DNA from: Nitrospirota bacterium
GTDB lineage: Bacteria > Nitrospirota > Thermodesulfovibrionia > Thermodesulfovibrionales > UBA9159
DNA length: 64,000 nucleotides
Reading direction: 5' to 3'
NCBI GenBank assembly: GCA_021790195.1
Contig: JAJYIF010000001.1
Coordinates: 62,001 to 126,000 of the forward strand
How positions within the stretch are numbered: position 1 is the first letter of the stretch; every line of letters starts with the position of its first letter. The position numbers were made by a program, and so were the translations under genes. Below, one piece after another: positions 8,585 to 16,875 of this stretch. A model generated the notes under the pieces. It was not told where the DNA came from, searched no databases, and was given only the letters and a program-made list of their open reading frames with translations.

Positions 8585-11542
8585 TCAGCGGGAAGCGGCC
8601 TTCTTCCTTGAAGCCATAAGAATTACGGACCACGTAATAAACGTCAATATCGAAATAATGAAGCCGGCGTAAAGACTCATAGGCCGGTAATAAAACAGGA
8701 CCTCAGTCTTGCCTCCTCCCACCAGGACCCCTCTGAAAAGACCGAAGACCTTTACTATCCTGCTCTCCCTTCCGTTGACCTTGACCTTCCAGCCCGGGTA
8801 ATACAAATCACTCAAGACAAGCAAACCGCCTTTTGAGCTTACCTCTATCGCAATTTCTTCAGGCGTATATTTCTTTATCACAACCTTATCTCCCTCGCTC
8901 CCGTCCTCTTGCGAAGTTCTCCCGACTGAAGGATTCTCTCCGTCAAGGAGAGACAGCCCCTTACTGCCCTTTCCATCGGCGGAGAGAAGAGCATGCGATG
9001 TTACAAGGCCGACCTCTCTGAAATTGAGTCCTTCCTGCAGTTGCCTTATAGTGTCATCGAGGTCTTTTGCGGCTTTTACCCTGTGCAGCATAAAAGCCCT
9101 GCTCATGACATTGCTATTTTCATAAATATGCATGCCCTCGTATTCACCCAGGTATCTCAAAATATCAAATTCTTTTTTGTGAAGCATCAGTAGGTTGTTA
9201 TAAAGGACCCCCTCCTTTTCGGGGCCGGGAGAAAGACCGACATTCCCCACAACTATCCTTCCGGTACCGGAATTCGTTCCCTCGATCCTGAGCGTGACAA
9301 ACTTCCCTATATAATCCGAGACGTCGAGCCACTGATCTTTCCAGCTGCCTTCCCCTATGCTCGCTTCCACGATCCTGTCCTTCACTTTCATTTTCACACT
9401 TGCGGCCGAGCCCTTCGGGACATCCGTAAGCGTAAAGCCTGCGGCAATGAAAGGCTCGGTTATCCTGAGTCTTGTCTCAAAGGTGAACCTCATCGGGAAG
9501 AAGAGAGAGAACCTCTTTTCGCCCCCCTGCTCAAAAAAACCGTAAGTGGCCTCGCCTCTAATGGAATGGGTCTTCATCGCCTCAAACAAGCGCACTAACC
9601 TCATGGAACCGACCTGAGACCTGACCTCTTCTTCGAGCTTCGACTTCTCCAGGGGTTTTTCACTCATTATATACTTAACCCCCGCGAGATCGATAAAGGG
9701 TGAAGTTCCAGTGAAGAGCGGGTCCGGATTGTTCGTGCCCGGAAGGGTAAACCCCATAAGGGACTCGAAAAAAACATAATAGTCCCGGGGCATCAAGACG
9801 CTGATAGCCCTTATGTCATGCAATCCGACGGCGGCGCTTACAAGTGGGGGGACGGAGCTTCCTCCTCCGGTAATCCTGTAAGGGTCTCTCTCTTTTATGA
9901 CCTTAAGATATGGCGGTCTTTCGTAGGGGTAGTATCTGTCCGGGTGGTCTCTGGGCATATAAAGGAGAAGCTCGCCTATGAGGAGCAGAAAGGCGACAGC
10001 CCCGGATATTTGTCTGTTTCTGAAGATATAGAAGCTAAGGGCCATGACGAAAAGTCCCGACAGGGAACAGAGAAGAACGGCTATCATGTAATCGTTCATA
10101 CCCGGAGGACTCATTCTGTGCAGGATGACGAAATAGACGAGTATTAATATTGAGGCTGCGACTATGGAAAGGTACAGTCTTCTTCCCGACGACTCCGGAG
10201 ACATCAGTGCGTTAAAGGCGTGCGCCGAAATTATGCTCAGGGAGAAGTAGAACATAGAGTTGTACTTCAGGAATTCTATGCTTCTTATTACGGGCAGTTT
10301 CGAGATTACATTGGACGGCAAGAGACCATATACCTCAAGAAATAGAACTAATGAAAAGGCAAAGAAGGGCAGTGTCTCCCTTAAAACCTTCCGGTCGAGC
10401 AGCGCATAGATAACTACGGTCAGCGTCACTATACCCAAATTAGGAAGCATAGCATCCGGCGTCCACTTGAGCCACGAACCGTAGAAATAATTCTTCCATC
10501 CAAGGAAGAGGGGCTGGAAGAGTGACACCGATGTGACAAGGGGAATCGAATGGCCTGCCGCTCCGGTCCTTATCGCCTTTGCGAGAGGAGACGCATGAGA
10601 GTAAAGTTCGAAAAATGGGATAAGCGCAATTGCCGCCATGGAGGCGCCGGAGGCCGTGACAAGAACAACCTTCCACATTTCCCTGAGCATTGGTTTGAGA
10701 AAGGAGCCGTCAACTTTGTCATGCCGGCTTGTCCGGCATCCTTCTTGAGGAAAGATTCCCGACAAGCGGGAATGACAACCTGAAGTTTCATCGCCGCCTT
10801 TTCCTATCCTTTCCCTTGAAGTGAGGGGATGGTGATTGTGATTCCTCACCACCCCTCTCCAGATCGCATAAAGAAACAGAAGCGCCAACCCCATAATTGC
10901 ATCGGGAATTTTCCCTGCTACAAGCGCAAAAGATAGCATCAGGGACATGAGAAACGCATTCTTGAGGTCTTTTCGATTGCACCATCTTTCATAGAAATAG
11001 AAGACCCCCGGCAGATACATTACAGTGCTGAGGGGATGGAGATTGATCCACCAGACCGAATAGCCCGAGAGCATGAACGATGCAGCGCCGAAGAGAGACG
11101 CAAAAGAGGAGAGCCTTTTTTCTTTCAGGAAGAGATATGTGAATATACCCATGACAAGGAGTCTAAGGAGAAAGAACAGGTCCTGACGAAATGGATTCGG
11201 CGCGAGGTTCAGAAACACCTTTAAAGGGTTAAAGACTTCATTGTTCAGATTGGCGATGAAAGGCATACCAAGACCCTCGTTTGGGTTCCATTCGAGTAGC
11301 GTGTTCTCACTCAGCTCCCTTTTTATTATGTATGGGTTCGGCTCGTTGACCCATGCGTTTCCTGCAGTATCGAAGGAAAAAGGCATTTGGGGTCTGTAGC
11401 CGGAAAAGCCATAAGGACCTGAGGGAGTAGTACCCGGAATGAGAGACGAGCTGGAGAGGGTCTTGCCGGAAAAGAAAATATCGCTAAAGAAGATAAGTAT
11501 TAAGAGAGGAAGGATGAGAATCCATAGGGTATTCTTGTTCAT
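8585..11542 (-). CDS. YfhO-family integral membrane protein
   Basis: A large membrane protein (985 residues) of the bacterial YfhO family, a GT-C-like group linked to glycosylation of surface polymers. Hallmarks are the N-terminal helix, a loop with NEPNPYIIKRELSE and WNPNEGLGMPFIANLN, and many membrane segments up to about residue 510. A long extracytoplasmic domain follows, ending in GLLVLSDLYYPGWKVKVNG and two final helices. Residues ~245-285 are anomalous: they are encoded in part by a palindromic repeat (separate entry) and fall in a loop between membrane segments. The start codon lies 5 bases from a 16-bp perfect hairpin. No clear ribosome site is left outside that hairpin. Confidence 0.85.
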   Translation of the reverse strand: MNKNTLWILILPLLILIFFSDIFFSGKTLSSSSLIPGTTPSGPYGFSGYRPQMPFSFDTAGNAWVNEPNPYIIKRELSENTLLEWNPNEGLGMPFIANLNNEVFNPLKVFLNLAPNPFRQDLFFLLRLLVMGIFTYLFLKEKRLSSFASLFGAASFMLSGYSVWWINLHPLSTVMYLPGVFYFYERWCNRKDLKNAFLMSLMLSFALVAGKIPDAIMGLALLFLYAIWRGVVRNHNHHPLTSRERIGKGGDETSGCHSRLSGIFPQEGCRTSRHDKVDGSFLKPMLREMWKVVLVTASGASMAAIALIPFFELYSHASPLAKAIRTGAAGHSIPLVTSVSLFQPLFLGWKNYFYGSWLKWTPDAMLPNLGIVTLTVVIYALLDRKVLRETLPFFAFSLVLFLEVYGLLPSNVISKLPVIRSIEFLKYNSMFYFSLSIISAHAFNALMSPESSGRRLYLSIVAASILILVYFVILHRMSPPGMNDYMIAVLLCSLSGLFVMALSFYIFRNRQISGAVAFLLLIGELLLYMPRDHPDRYYPYERPPYLKVIKERDPYRITGGGSSVPPLVSAAVGLHDIRAISVLMPRDYYVFFESLMGFTLPGTNNPDPLFTGTSPFIDLAGVKYIMSEKPLEKSKLEEEVRSQVGSMRLVRLFEAMKTHSIRGEATYGFFEQGGEKRFSLFFPMRFTFETRLRITEPFIAAGFTLTDVPKGSAASVKMKVKDRIVEASIGEGSWKDQWLDVSDYIGKFVTLRIEGTNSGTGRIVVGNVGLSPGPEKEGVLYNNLLMLHKKEFDILRYLGEYEGMHIYENSNVMSRAFMLHRVKAAKDLDDTIRQLQEGLNFREVGLVTSHALLSADGKGSKGLSLLDGENPSVGRTSQEDGSEGDKVVIKKYTPEEIAIEVSSKGGLLVLSDLYYPGWKVKVNGRESRIVKVFGLFRGVLVGGGKTEVLFYYRPMSLYAGFIISILTFITWSVILMASRKKAASR
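10718..10776. repeat. REP-like double palindrome inside the YfhO gene
   Basis: Two 23-base units face each other around a 13-base spacer. Unit 1 begins GTCATGCCGGCTTGTCC and unit 2, read on the opposite strand, begins GTCATTCCCGCTTGTCG. Both follow the pattern GTCAT-stem-CTTGTC-stem-TC, each forming its own small hairpin with compensating stem changes. This is the layout of bacterial REP/MITE-like intergenic repeats, yet here it is read in frame within a membrane protein. Confidence 0.8.
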
Positions 11543-11547
11543 GATCT

Positions 11548-11586
11548 CTCAACCCTAAGAGGGGGAATCTCCCTCTTAGGGTTGAG
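11548..11586. terminator. 16-bp perfect hairpin between two minus-strand genes
   Basis: The arms 11548-11563 and 11571-11586 are exact reverse complements (CTCAACCCTAAGAGGG) around a 7-base loop. The hairpin starts 8 bases after the stop of the CARDB protein gene and ends 5 bases before the YfhO ATG. There is no run of T on either side, so a classical Rho-independent terminator is not certain. It could instead protect the upstream mRNA end or control YfhO translation. Confidence 0.55.
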
Positions 11587-11594
11587 CAGATTAC

Positions 11595-13046
11595 CTATAG
11601 GCAGGAAAATCCCTGGTACACTACATTGTTTGTCTTATCGGTCTCTGTAACAGCACCGCCTTCATCAATCACGCCCCATTCGTAGTATGAGCTGTGGGTG
11701 GCGATGCCGCTGATCGTAGTAGGAATGACGAGGCTCACGGATTGTCCGGCGGCAAGGCTATTGACCGTCACAGTGGTTATGAATGTGTCATGCTGCGTCG
11801 TGGTGTTAGGCGCATAAGAGAAGATGGGCATCCACGTTGTAAAGTTGGTTGTCACATATGTATACGTATTCACGGCGCCATAGAGAGTTCTCCATCCTGC
11901 GTTCCAGTAGAGTTTCACACTAAAAGTGCCCGCTGCACCGACTCCCTGGTTCTTAATTGTAATATAAGTGTTGAAGGGCTGGCCGTCTTTTATTGCGCCC
12001 GGTCCTTGGAAAGAGGTTATCATAAGATCGGGCAGGGCCGAGCTCATGGCTGAGCAACTGGCGTTTGTCCCGCCGTTCGATCCGTTACAGGTCCAATTCC
12101 ACGGTCCTGACCCGCTCAGTGTGGATGGCAACGGCGTGCCGGTAGTGCATAAACTCGTTGGAGGATTGGGCAAGCCTGTCGTATATGTCACACACGCTCC
12201 GTTGATCAATTGGTTGGCCGAGCAGCCGACTGTGGACCCTCCGAAGGCGCCATTACAACTCCAGCTCCACGGTCCCGGCCCGCTCAGCGTGGAAGGCGAG
12301 GGCGTGCCGGTAGTGCAGAGATTTGTGGGAGGACTGGACAATCCTGTGCTGTATGCGACGCAGGACCCATCGATAGTCTGGTTGGCGGAACAGGTTGCGT
12401 TAGAGCCTCCGTTTGCCCCGTTACAGGACCAGCTCCATGGTCCTGAGGCGCTTAGTGTAGAAGGCGAGGGCGTGCCGCTGGTGCAGAGATTCGTTGGAGC
12501 TGAGATAAAGTTCTGGCCGTTGCTCCTGTTGTCGCACGCGCCATTTACGATGGTATTGTTGACAATGCTATATTCCATCACCATAAGACCGCCATTTGTG
12601 CAGAACAGGTATGTAGTGCCAGTTGAAGGGTCTAAAGTTATGCTCAGATCGGGAAGCGACGCATTGTTGTTGTGTATCGTATAGAACTTATTTGTCGCAT
12701 TGAAGGTCGGCGTGCCCGTGCAGACGCCGGAGTTGCAGGTGAGCCCACTATCACAGTTTGCACTGGTAGTGCACGGAGACTTTGTAATATCGGTCACCGA
12801 TACTCCCTGCGGATCCTGGGGCGTCAGGAGATTGCCGCTTGTATCCCTCACTTCGAGATATATGGAGTATGTCGGCGGATTTGCCGGCGTGTTACCCGTG
12901 CAGTCGCCGCCCGTACAGACGGAGTAGGCCCTCGTAATTATCTTCTCCGCGTCGTCAAATACGCTCGCCTCCGAGGCCCACGCGATGCTATTAAAACACA
13001 GGGCGGCCAACATCAATATCCCTAATGAAAGATACAGCTTCTTCAT
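11595..13046 (-). CDS. Secreted repeat protein with C-terminal CARDB-like domain
   Basis: An exported protein of 483 residues. KKLYLSLGILMLAALCFNSIAWA is a clear signal peptide. ATG 13046 was chosen because AGGAGGTG stands just upstream; an in-frame start at 13112 would precede the signal peptide. Middle: a cysteine-rich stretch (CTTSANCDSGLTCNSGVC) and three tandem ~55-residue repeats with GPWSWSCNG and NGG. End: LPDLMITSFQGP...FNTYITIKNQGVGAAG, which resembles a CARDB adhesion-type domain. Likely an envelope or extracellular binding protein; ligand unknown. It may share a transcript with nothing upstream, as 270 bases with a promoter-like site precede it. Confidence 0.75.
   Translation of the reverse strand: MKKLYLSLGILMLAALCFNSIAWASEASVFDDAEKIITRAYSVCTGGDCTGNTPANPPTYSIYLEVRDTSGNLLTPQDPQGVSVTDITKSPCTTSANCDSGLTCNSGVCTGTPTFNATNKFYTIHNNNASLPDLSITLDPSTGTTYLFCTNGGLMVMEYSIVNNTIVNGACDNRSNGQNFISAPTNLCTSGTPSPSTLSASGPWSWSCNGANGGSNATCSANQTIDGSCVAYSTGLSSPPTNLCTTGTPSPSTLSGPGPWSWSCNGAFGGSTVGCSANQLINGACVTYTTGLPNPPTSLCTTGTPLPSTLSGSGPWNWTCNGSNGGTNASCSAMSSALPDLMITSFQGPGAIKDGQPFNTYITIKNQGVGAAGTFSVKLYWNAGWRTLYGAVNTYTYVTTNFTTWMPIFSYAPNTTTQHDTFITTVTVNSLAAGQSVSLVIPTTISGIATHSSYYEWGVIDEGGAVTETDKTNNVVYQGFSCL
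12050..12548 (-). repeat. Three tandem ~165-base coding repeats
   Basis: Three copies of a ~55-residue unit, each with G-A/S-C near its start, then LCTxGTPxPSTLSxxGPW, WSCNGxxGG and a final CSA. The copies differ by scattered substitutions and keep the same four cysteines, which suggests disulfide-stabilised beta repeats. Confidence 0.8.
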
Positions 13047-13167
13047 CCTTGCACCTCCTGAGAAAACCGTGTTATTAATATCTCGGATGTGCCACGGAAA
13101 GAACTCCGGCACCCCGCGTTTCGTTCATTCTTAGCAGAGTTCGTGAGTGAGAACATAATCTTTAGAT

Positions 13168-13196
13168 ATTGAAGCATAGAAAAAAAGCTTTGTCAA
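13168..13196 (-). promoter_or_regulatory. Promoter-like site before the CARDB protein gene
   Basis: On the minus strand TTGACA (13191-13196) is followed after 17 bases by TTCAAT (13168-13173), a perfect -35 with a weak -10. It lies about 120 bases upstream of the ATG at 13046. The rest of the 270-base gap 13047-13317 is AT-rich and shows no other feature. Confidence 0.4.
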
Positions 13197-13317
13197 GAAA
13201 TTTCTTTCTTTATTAAGCATTATTAGGAAAACTTAATCTAATGCTTTAAAGCTCTTCATCTGCCGGAATTGTGCGGCGGCACGGGCCATCGACTCACAAA
13301 GGCGCGCGCAAATCGTA

Positions 13318-13755
13318 TCACGATTTGCGCGGCACATGTTTCCATTGTCCGTTGCGGTAGATCCAATAGTCATCAAGCGGTTGAGGAAGGGTCTTTGGTA
13401 TGTTGGGAAGCTTCATGTCGAACTGGACAATTACAGTGCCTTTATCGCCGTCCACGCTCACTTCCTTAATCGAGTGAGAGACAACGTCTATCTTTCTCAT
13501 CAGCAAACATAAGTCGCGGTATTTATCGAAGGGAGGCAGCCCCTCCTTGTCTTCCATTTTGTATGTGTCTTCGTATTTGTCCTGCATGCGCTTGTTCCAA
13601 TACTCTTGGGCGGCGCTCCGCAGCGACGCCTTCATGTCCGCCTCTCTTGGAAGCGTGGCGCAGGCGCCGGCAAGGCAGAGCATCACCGCAGCAAGCAGGA
13701 GCATTCCAACATTCCTTCCCGCAAATAGTCTTCCAAAAATTATTCTTTGAGCCAT
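13318..13755 (-). CDS. Small lipoprotein of unknown function
   Basis: 145 residues. A basic N-terminus and hydrophobic core lead to the lipobox LAGAC, predicting lipidation of that cysteine and outer- or inner-membrane anchoring. The mature part is charged, with a helical first half (KASLRSAAQEYWNKRMQDKYEDTYKM, partly coiled) and a beta-rich end (GTVIVQFDMKLPN ... YWIYRNGQWKHV), a layout seen in small periplasmic NTF2-like lipoproteins. Family not recognised. It follows the FG-GAP lipoprotein by 6 bases and is probably in its operon; GGAGG lies 13 bases before the ATG. Confidence 0.7.
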   Translation of the reverse strand: MAQRIIFGRLFAGRNVGMLLLAAVMLCLAGACATLPREADMKASLRSAAQEYWNKRMQDKYEDTYKMEDKEGLPPFDKYRDLCLLMRKIDVVSHSIKEVSVDGDKGTVIVQFDMKLPNIPKTLPQPLDDYWIYRNGQWKHVPRKS

Positions 13756-13761
13756 CGAACT

Positions 13762-15018
13762 TTATTTACCTCCGAAATTTATCCTGTACGCCCTGAGTCC
13801 ATAATGAAAACCGGGCGCTTTATAACCGAGATTATATGCGACTAACAGCGATCCGTCCGGCTCCCTGGCCGCTCTCAGGTCGAAGGCCCCGTCGGTTTCC
13901 GCCGCTTCCAATTTATGGAACCCCATCTTCTCCCAGCGGCCCTTGGCATATCTGTAAACGCCGAGGCCGTCTTCCAGGAGAACTACCAATTCCTTCTTAC
14001 CGTCTCCAAAGGCATCCACGAGGTCGAAGACCGCGGGTTTGTCGGCTGCTTCGAGCCCGTCCGATATTTCCGCAAAACCCTCGCCGCTCCACTTGAATGC
14101 CATCAGCTTGGCCCTCCCGGACGCACCCACCTGCTGTACCCTGTAGACTATCTCGTCCTTTCCGTCCCCGTCCACGTCCCCTGCTGCAACACTCGTCGTC
14201 ACCATGTCGCCGACGAGGTCTCCTTCGTAGTTCTTGAAATTGCCCTTGCCGTCTCCAAACCAGACGAGTTTTTTTAGTTCCTTTATTCCTGTTATGGGGG
14301 CTATCGCAATGTCCTTGTGACCGTTTCCTTTGAAGTCTCCTATGGCCATGGAGTCGCCGTCTATCCCCGCGCTCTCCTTCACTAGATTTATGTCCCAGCC
14401 CTTGCCTTGCTTGTTCAGCGCAATCAAAATGCCCGCGGACTTATAGCCCTGAACGAACCCCGCCTCAGAAAAGGAAACGATGTCGGGCCAGCCGTCGCCG
14501 TTCATGTCCGCAATATCAACCGTCCGCGAATAGAAAGGCTCCTTCGGTTGGAAAGGCGACTCCACAAAACCGCCCTTCTTGTCGTTTTCCAGAACCATTA
14601 CGGGACCCGCATGGGCAGCGAGTACCAGATCAGGATATCCGTCCTTATTGAGGTCCCCGACCGCTATGCCGCCGTAGCTGAAGCCTTTGGCCTGGAATGT
14701 GTACTTCCCTTCCTTCCATTTCCCGTCCTTTTGGTCCCACAGAAAAATATAAGGTCTGTTCTTTCCCGCCTCGCCCGCCCCTGCCAATCTCGGGGGCGCG
14801 GTTATGATATCCGGAAAGCCGTCCCCGTTCATATCGTGGAGCGCGATCTCCTGACGCCAAAGACCTTCGGTGGGCAGGCCTTTGGATATTTGAGTGAAGG
14901 TCACACCGCCGTGCATATTTCCGGCAAGTCCCTTGCCGATATTGCCTGAAGTTGTGGCGCAGCCAATGAGCAGCAGAAGGGGAAGAACATAGGCTGCGGT
15001 TTTGAGAGCTCTTTTCAA
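13762..15018 (-). CDS. FG-GAP/VCBS-repeat lipoprotein
   Basis: A 418-residue lipoprotein: LPLLLLIGC is the lipobox. The mature protein consists of repeated blades containing D-x-N/D-G-D-G/x-x-D calcium-binding loops, such as DMNGDGFPDI, DLNKDGYPDL, DMNGDGWPDI and DVDGDGKDEI, the mark of integrin-alpha-like FG-GAP/VCBS beta-propellers. It is therefore predicted to be a calcium-stabilised seven-bladed propeller at the cell envelope, used for binding or assembly. The start is TTG, chosen for AAGGAGG five bases upstream. It lies just downstream of a strong terminator, so it may be expressed by read-through or its own promoter. Confidence 0.82.
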   Translation of the reverse strand: MKRALKTAAYVLPLLLLIGCATTSGNIGKGLAGNMHGGVTFTQISKGLPTEGLWRQEIALHDMNGDGFPDIITAPPRLAGAGEAGKNRPYIFLWDQKDGKWKEGKYTFQAKGFSYGGIAVGDLNKDGYPDLVLAAHAGPVMVLENDKKGGFVESPFQPKEPFYSRTVDIADMNGDGWPDIVSFSEAGFVQGYKSAGILIALNKQGKGWDINLVKESAGIDGDSMAIGDFKGNGHKDIAIAPITGIKELKKLVWFGDGKGNFKNYEGDLVGDMVTTSVAAGDVDGDGKDEIVYRVQQVGASGRAKLMAFKWSGEGFAEISDGLEAADKPAVFDLVDAFGDGKKELVVLLEDGLGVYRYAKGRWEKMGFHKLEAAETDGAFDLRAAREPDGSLLVAYNLGYKAPGFHYGLRAYRINFGGK

Positions 15019-15041
15019 ATTTCCTCCTTAAAACACTTCGC

Positions 15042-15075
15042 AAAAAAGAGGGGGATGAGAACATCCCCCTCTTTT
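15042..15075 (-). terminator. Rho-independent terminator
   Basis: A 14-bp perfect stem (15044-15057 with 15062-15075; core GAGGGGGATG) closes a four-base loop and, on the minus strand, runs into six T. It ends the transcript of the 388-residue secreted protein. Its symmetry (AAAA/TTTT flanks) could let it work on both strands. Confidence 0.9.
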
Positions 15076-15104
15076 ATACTAAAGCACTGATATAGACTTA
15101 ATTA

Positions 15105-16271
15105 TTAGCAACCACCGCCGGTGCAGGTGCAGGCTTCGAGGTTATCCGGAGCAGTCGTCGGGCCGCCCGGAACGCCGGAGCAATATGTCCTGTGGATCGG
15201 GTTGATGACATCCCAACTCGCAAGCACGCTGGCCGCCTGGACCTTCTGATGGGACCAGCCGAAGAACGAATAATAGCCGGTGCTGTTCGTCAGTACGGTG
15301 CTTATGATGCCGGCTGAATCCATTGTGCCGGTAGAGCTGTAAGCCGACGGGGTGCCGCCGACTACGCGGGTGCCGCTTTCACCGATCACGCAAGAGGCAA
15401 AGCCGTTATGCGGGAAAGAGGTGAAGGGAACCGTCAGATAGTCCGCAACATTGATGATGTCGAGCTCGTTCGGGATAGGGATATGGTTGGAGCCGTGCGT
15501 CTCCTGCTCATCCCAGAAGTCGCAATTGAGGCTCCTCGAAATCTGCAGGTTCATTGTTCCAAACTTTGTCGCAAGGTCGGCCCTGCCGAAGAGGAGTATC
15601 CACCAGTCCCTTGTCAGGGCTGCGTTGTTCTGAATGACATACCTCGGGTAGATGTGGTTCGCCGCAACGGCAACGAGGGAGCCTTTTCCGTTCTCTTCGA
15701 GCTCGCCGCCGGTCGGGATAACGCCGCCTTCAAAATCAACGCCATTAAAGCCCGACGCATAGCCATTCGCCAAGTCAGTGAGGTATACCCAGGAAACGAG
15801 GGTGTCGACCATTGTTACGGTCGGGGCCTGCTGCTCATAAATCACATAGCCGACATAATAGGCGCTGGAGCCTGTCCCGTCATTGATTGTCTGCACAAGC
15901 TTTGCCTTGTTGGTCGCGTCGATCGTCGAGACCACACGAGAGCAGAGATCGGTCAGAACGTCATTGGGTGTGAGATAAAAATCATCGTCCTTCACGACAG
16001 CGGAATTAACCGGCTCGTGAACGGTGAGATGCACATGGATCGAATAGTTGTGCAGGATGTCGAATACCGAGGTCGGGTTCTTTGCATCTGCAATCGCCCA
16101 TCCGGTGTCCGTCTGATTGGTTTGGGTAGGGGTCTGGATGCAGATGATCGGGAAACCGACGTCTCTGCCCGGGACATCATCGGCAACGCCGTAAACAGCA
16201 TAGGCAGATCCGACGCCGATAAGCAAAATACTAAGCATTGCTACGACTGTTAATAAGCTTCTAATCTTCAC
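15105..16271 (-). CDS. Abundant-looking secreted protein, family unknown
   Basis: 388 residues with a clear signal peptide (KIRSLLTVVAMLSILLIGVGSAYA). GTG 16271 is preferred over TTG 16277 because GGAGG lies 7 bases before GTG but only 1 before TTG. The mature protein is rich in Thr, Ser, Val and aromatic residues with few lysines. It has a C-terminal cysteine cluster (ACTCTGGGC) and another Cys near CVIGESG. No family is recognised. Two consensus promoters, a ~200-base leader and a perfect terminator flank it, which predicts a monocistronic and strongly expressed gene. A surface-layer or extracellular structural role is a guess from these expression signals only. Confidence 0.75.
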   Translation of the reverse strand: MKIRSLLTVVAMLSILLIGVGSAYAVYGVADDVPGRDVGFPIICIQTPTQTNQTDTGWAIADAKNPTSVFDILHNYSIHVHLTVHEPVNSAVVKDDDFYLTPNDVLTDLCSRVVSTIDATNKAKLVQTINDGTGSSAYYVGYVIYEQQAPTVTMVDTLVSWVYLTDLANGYASGFNGVDFEGGVIPTGGELEENGKGSLVAVAANHIYPRYVIQNNAALTRDWWILLFGRADLATKFGTMNLQISRSLNCDFWDEQETHGSNHIPIPNELDIINVADYLTVPFTSFPHNGFASCVIGESGTRVVGGTPSAYSSTGTMDSAGIISTVLTNSTGYYSFFGWSHQKVQAASVLASWDVINPIHRTYCSGVPGGPTTAPDNLEACTCTGGGC

Positions 16272-16313
16272 TTTCAAACCTCCTTCTTTTTTAAACTGCT
16301 CTTACGAAACTTC

Positions 16314-16330
16314 CTTAGCCGATGGCTAAG
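16314..16330 (-). promoter_or_regulatory. Leader hairpin
   Basis: CTTAGCC and GGCTAAG form a perfect 7-bp stem with a 3-base loop in the leader of the secreted-protein mRNA, about 45 bases before its start codon. It overlaps the stop codon of a nine-codon ORF. Confidence 0.5.
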
Positions 16331-16355
16331 AACTAAAAAAACCAAAGAGACTCAT
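16326..16355 (-). CDS. Possible nine-codon leader peptide MSLFGFFSS
   Basis: ATG to TAG, nine codons, with AGGAGG nine bases upstream, inside the transcribed leader of the secreted-protein gene. Three of nine residues are Phe. A second near-perfect ribosome-site sequence (AAGGAGGTGAT) lies about 25 bases further upstream without an obvious start. It may be a translated leader or chance. Confidence 0.3.
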   Translation of the reverse strand: MSLFGFFSS

Positions 16356-16487
16356 TCTGCTACGCCTCCTTTCCTTTAATCTATCACCTCCTTTTCAAAA
16401 AAATTGGATAATAAAGCTGCTATCAATGATAGCTGATAATTATTGCCGGATTGCCCATCACCCCCTCACAAGATCATATTTGCTTCA

Positions 16488-16516
16488 ATTCTAATGAAAG
16501 GCAATGCCCTTGTCAA
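16488..16516 (-). promoter_or_regulatory. Downstream promoter (TTGACA-17-TAGAAT)
   Basis: On the minus strand TTGACA (16511-16516) and TAGAAT (16488-16493) are 17 bases apart, a near-perfect housekeeping sigma promoter. Start of transcription would be near 16480, giving a leader of about 200 bases. Confidence 0.75.
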
Positions 16517-16565
16517 GCATTTTTTTAGATTCGTAAACATGCTGTTTAATCCCTTAGACTGTAGA

Positions 16566-16594
16566 AGTATAAACACTCAGTCGACTCTTGTCAA
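16566..16594 (-). promoter_or_regulatory. Upstream promoter (TTGACA-17-TATACT)
   Basis: A second minus-strand promoter with TTGACA (16589-16594), 17-base spacer and TATACT (16566-16571), 78 bases upstream of the first. The AT-rich run beyond it (ATTTTTAAAAAATAATTAAT) resembles an UP element. Tandem consensus promoters suggest strong expression. Confidence 0.75.
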
Positions 16595-16755
16595 GTATTT
16601 TTAAAAAATAATTAATGATATTTGAAGCAAGAAATAGGCCAGGATAATCTTCGCCCGATTCCTTGATTTTACAGCACATTTAAACCTCAGCTTGTGTACT
16701 TTATGCATCATACCATGTATTTTTATGATACACCCGAAAAGACGAAGGCAAAAGA

Positions 16756-16875
16756 CAGGTTAAGATTAAGAATCAGGTTAAGGTTGAGGTTGAGAAACTC
16801 CTCTTTAGCCTTAGCCTTTATTCTTAGTCCTAGCCTTAACCTTAACCTATCCTTAGTCACCCTTGACCTTACCTG
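16756..16875. repeat. Degenerate AGGTTAAG word repeats in inverted arms
   Basis: The left arm (about 16757-16795) is built of purine-rich words such as AGGTTAAG, AGATTAAG and AGGTTGAG. The right arm (about 16806-16872) has the complement (CCTTAGCC, CCTTAACC, CCTTGACC), so the two can pair imperfectly over ~40 bases around AAACTCCT. The right end reaches into the last codons of the PIG-L gene. The remainder of the gap 16278-16852 holds the promoters and leader listed above. Confidence 0.6.

Noticed and set aside
16278-16480. Cyclic-di-GMP (GEMM) riboswitch in the leader of the 388-residue protein
   Set aside because: I could not find the paired GCAAAC/GGTTACCG-type elements or a matching two-helix layout; only one short hairpin is present.
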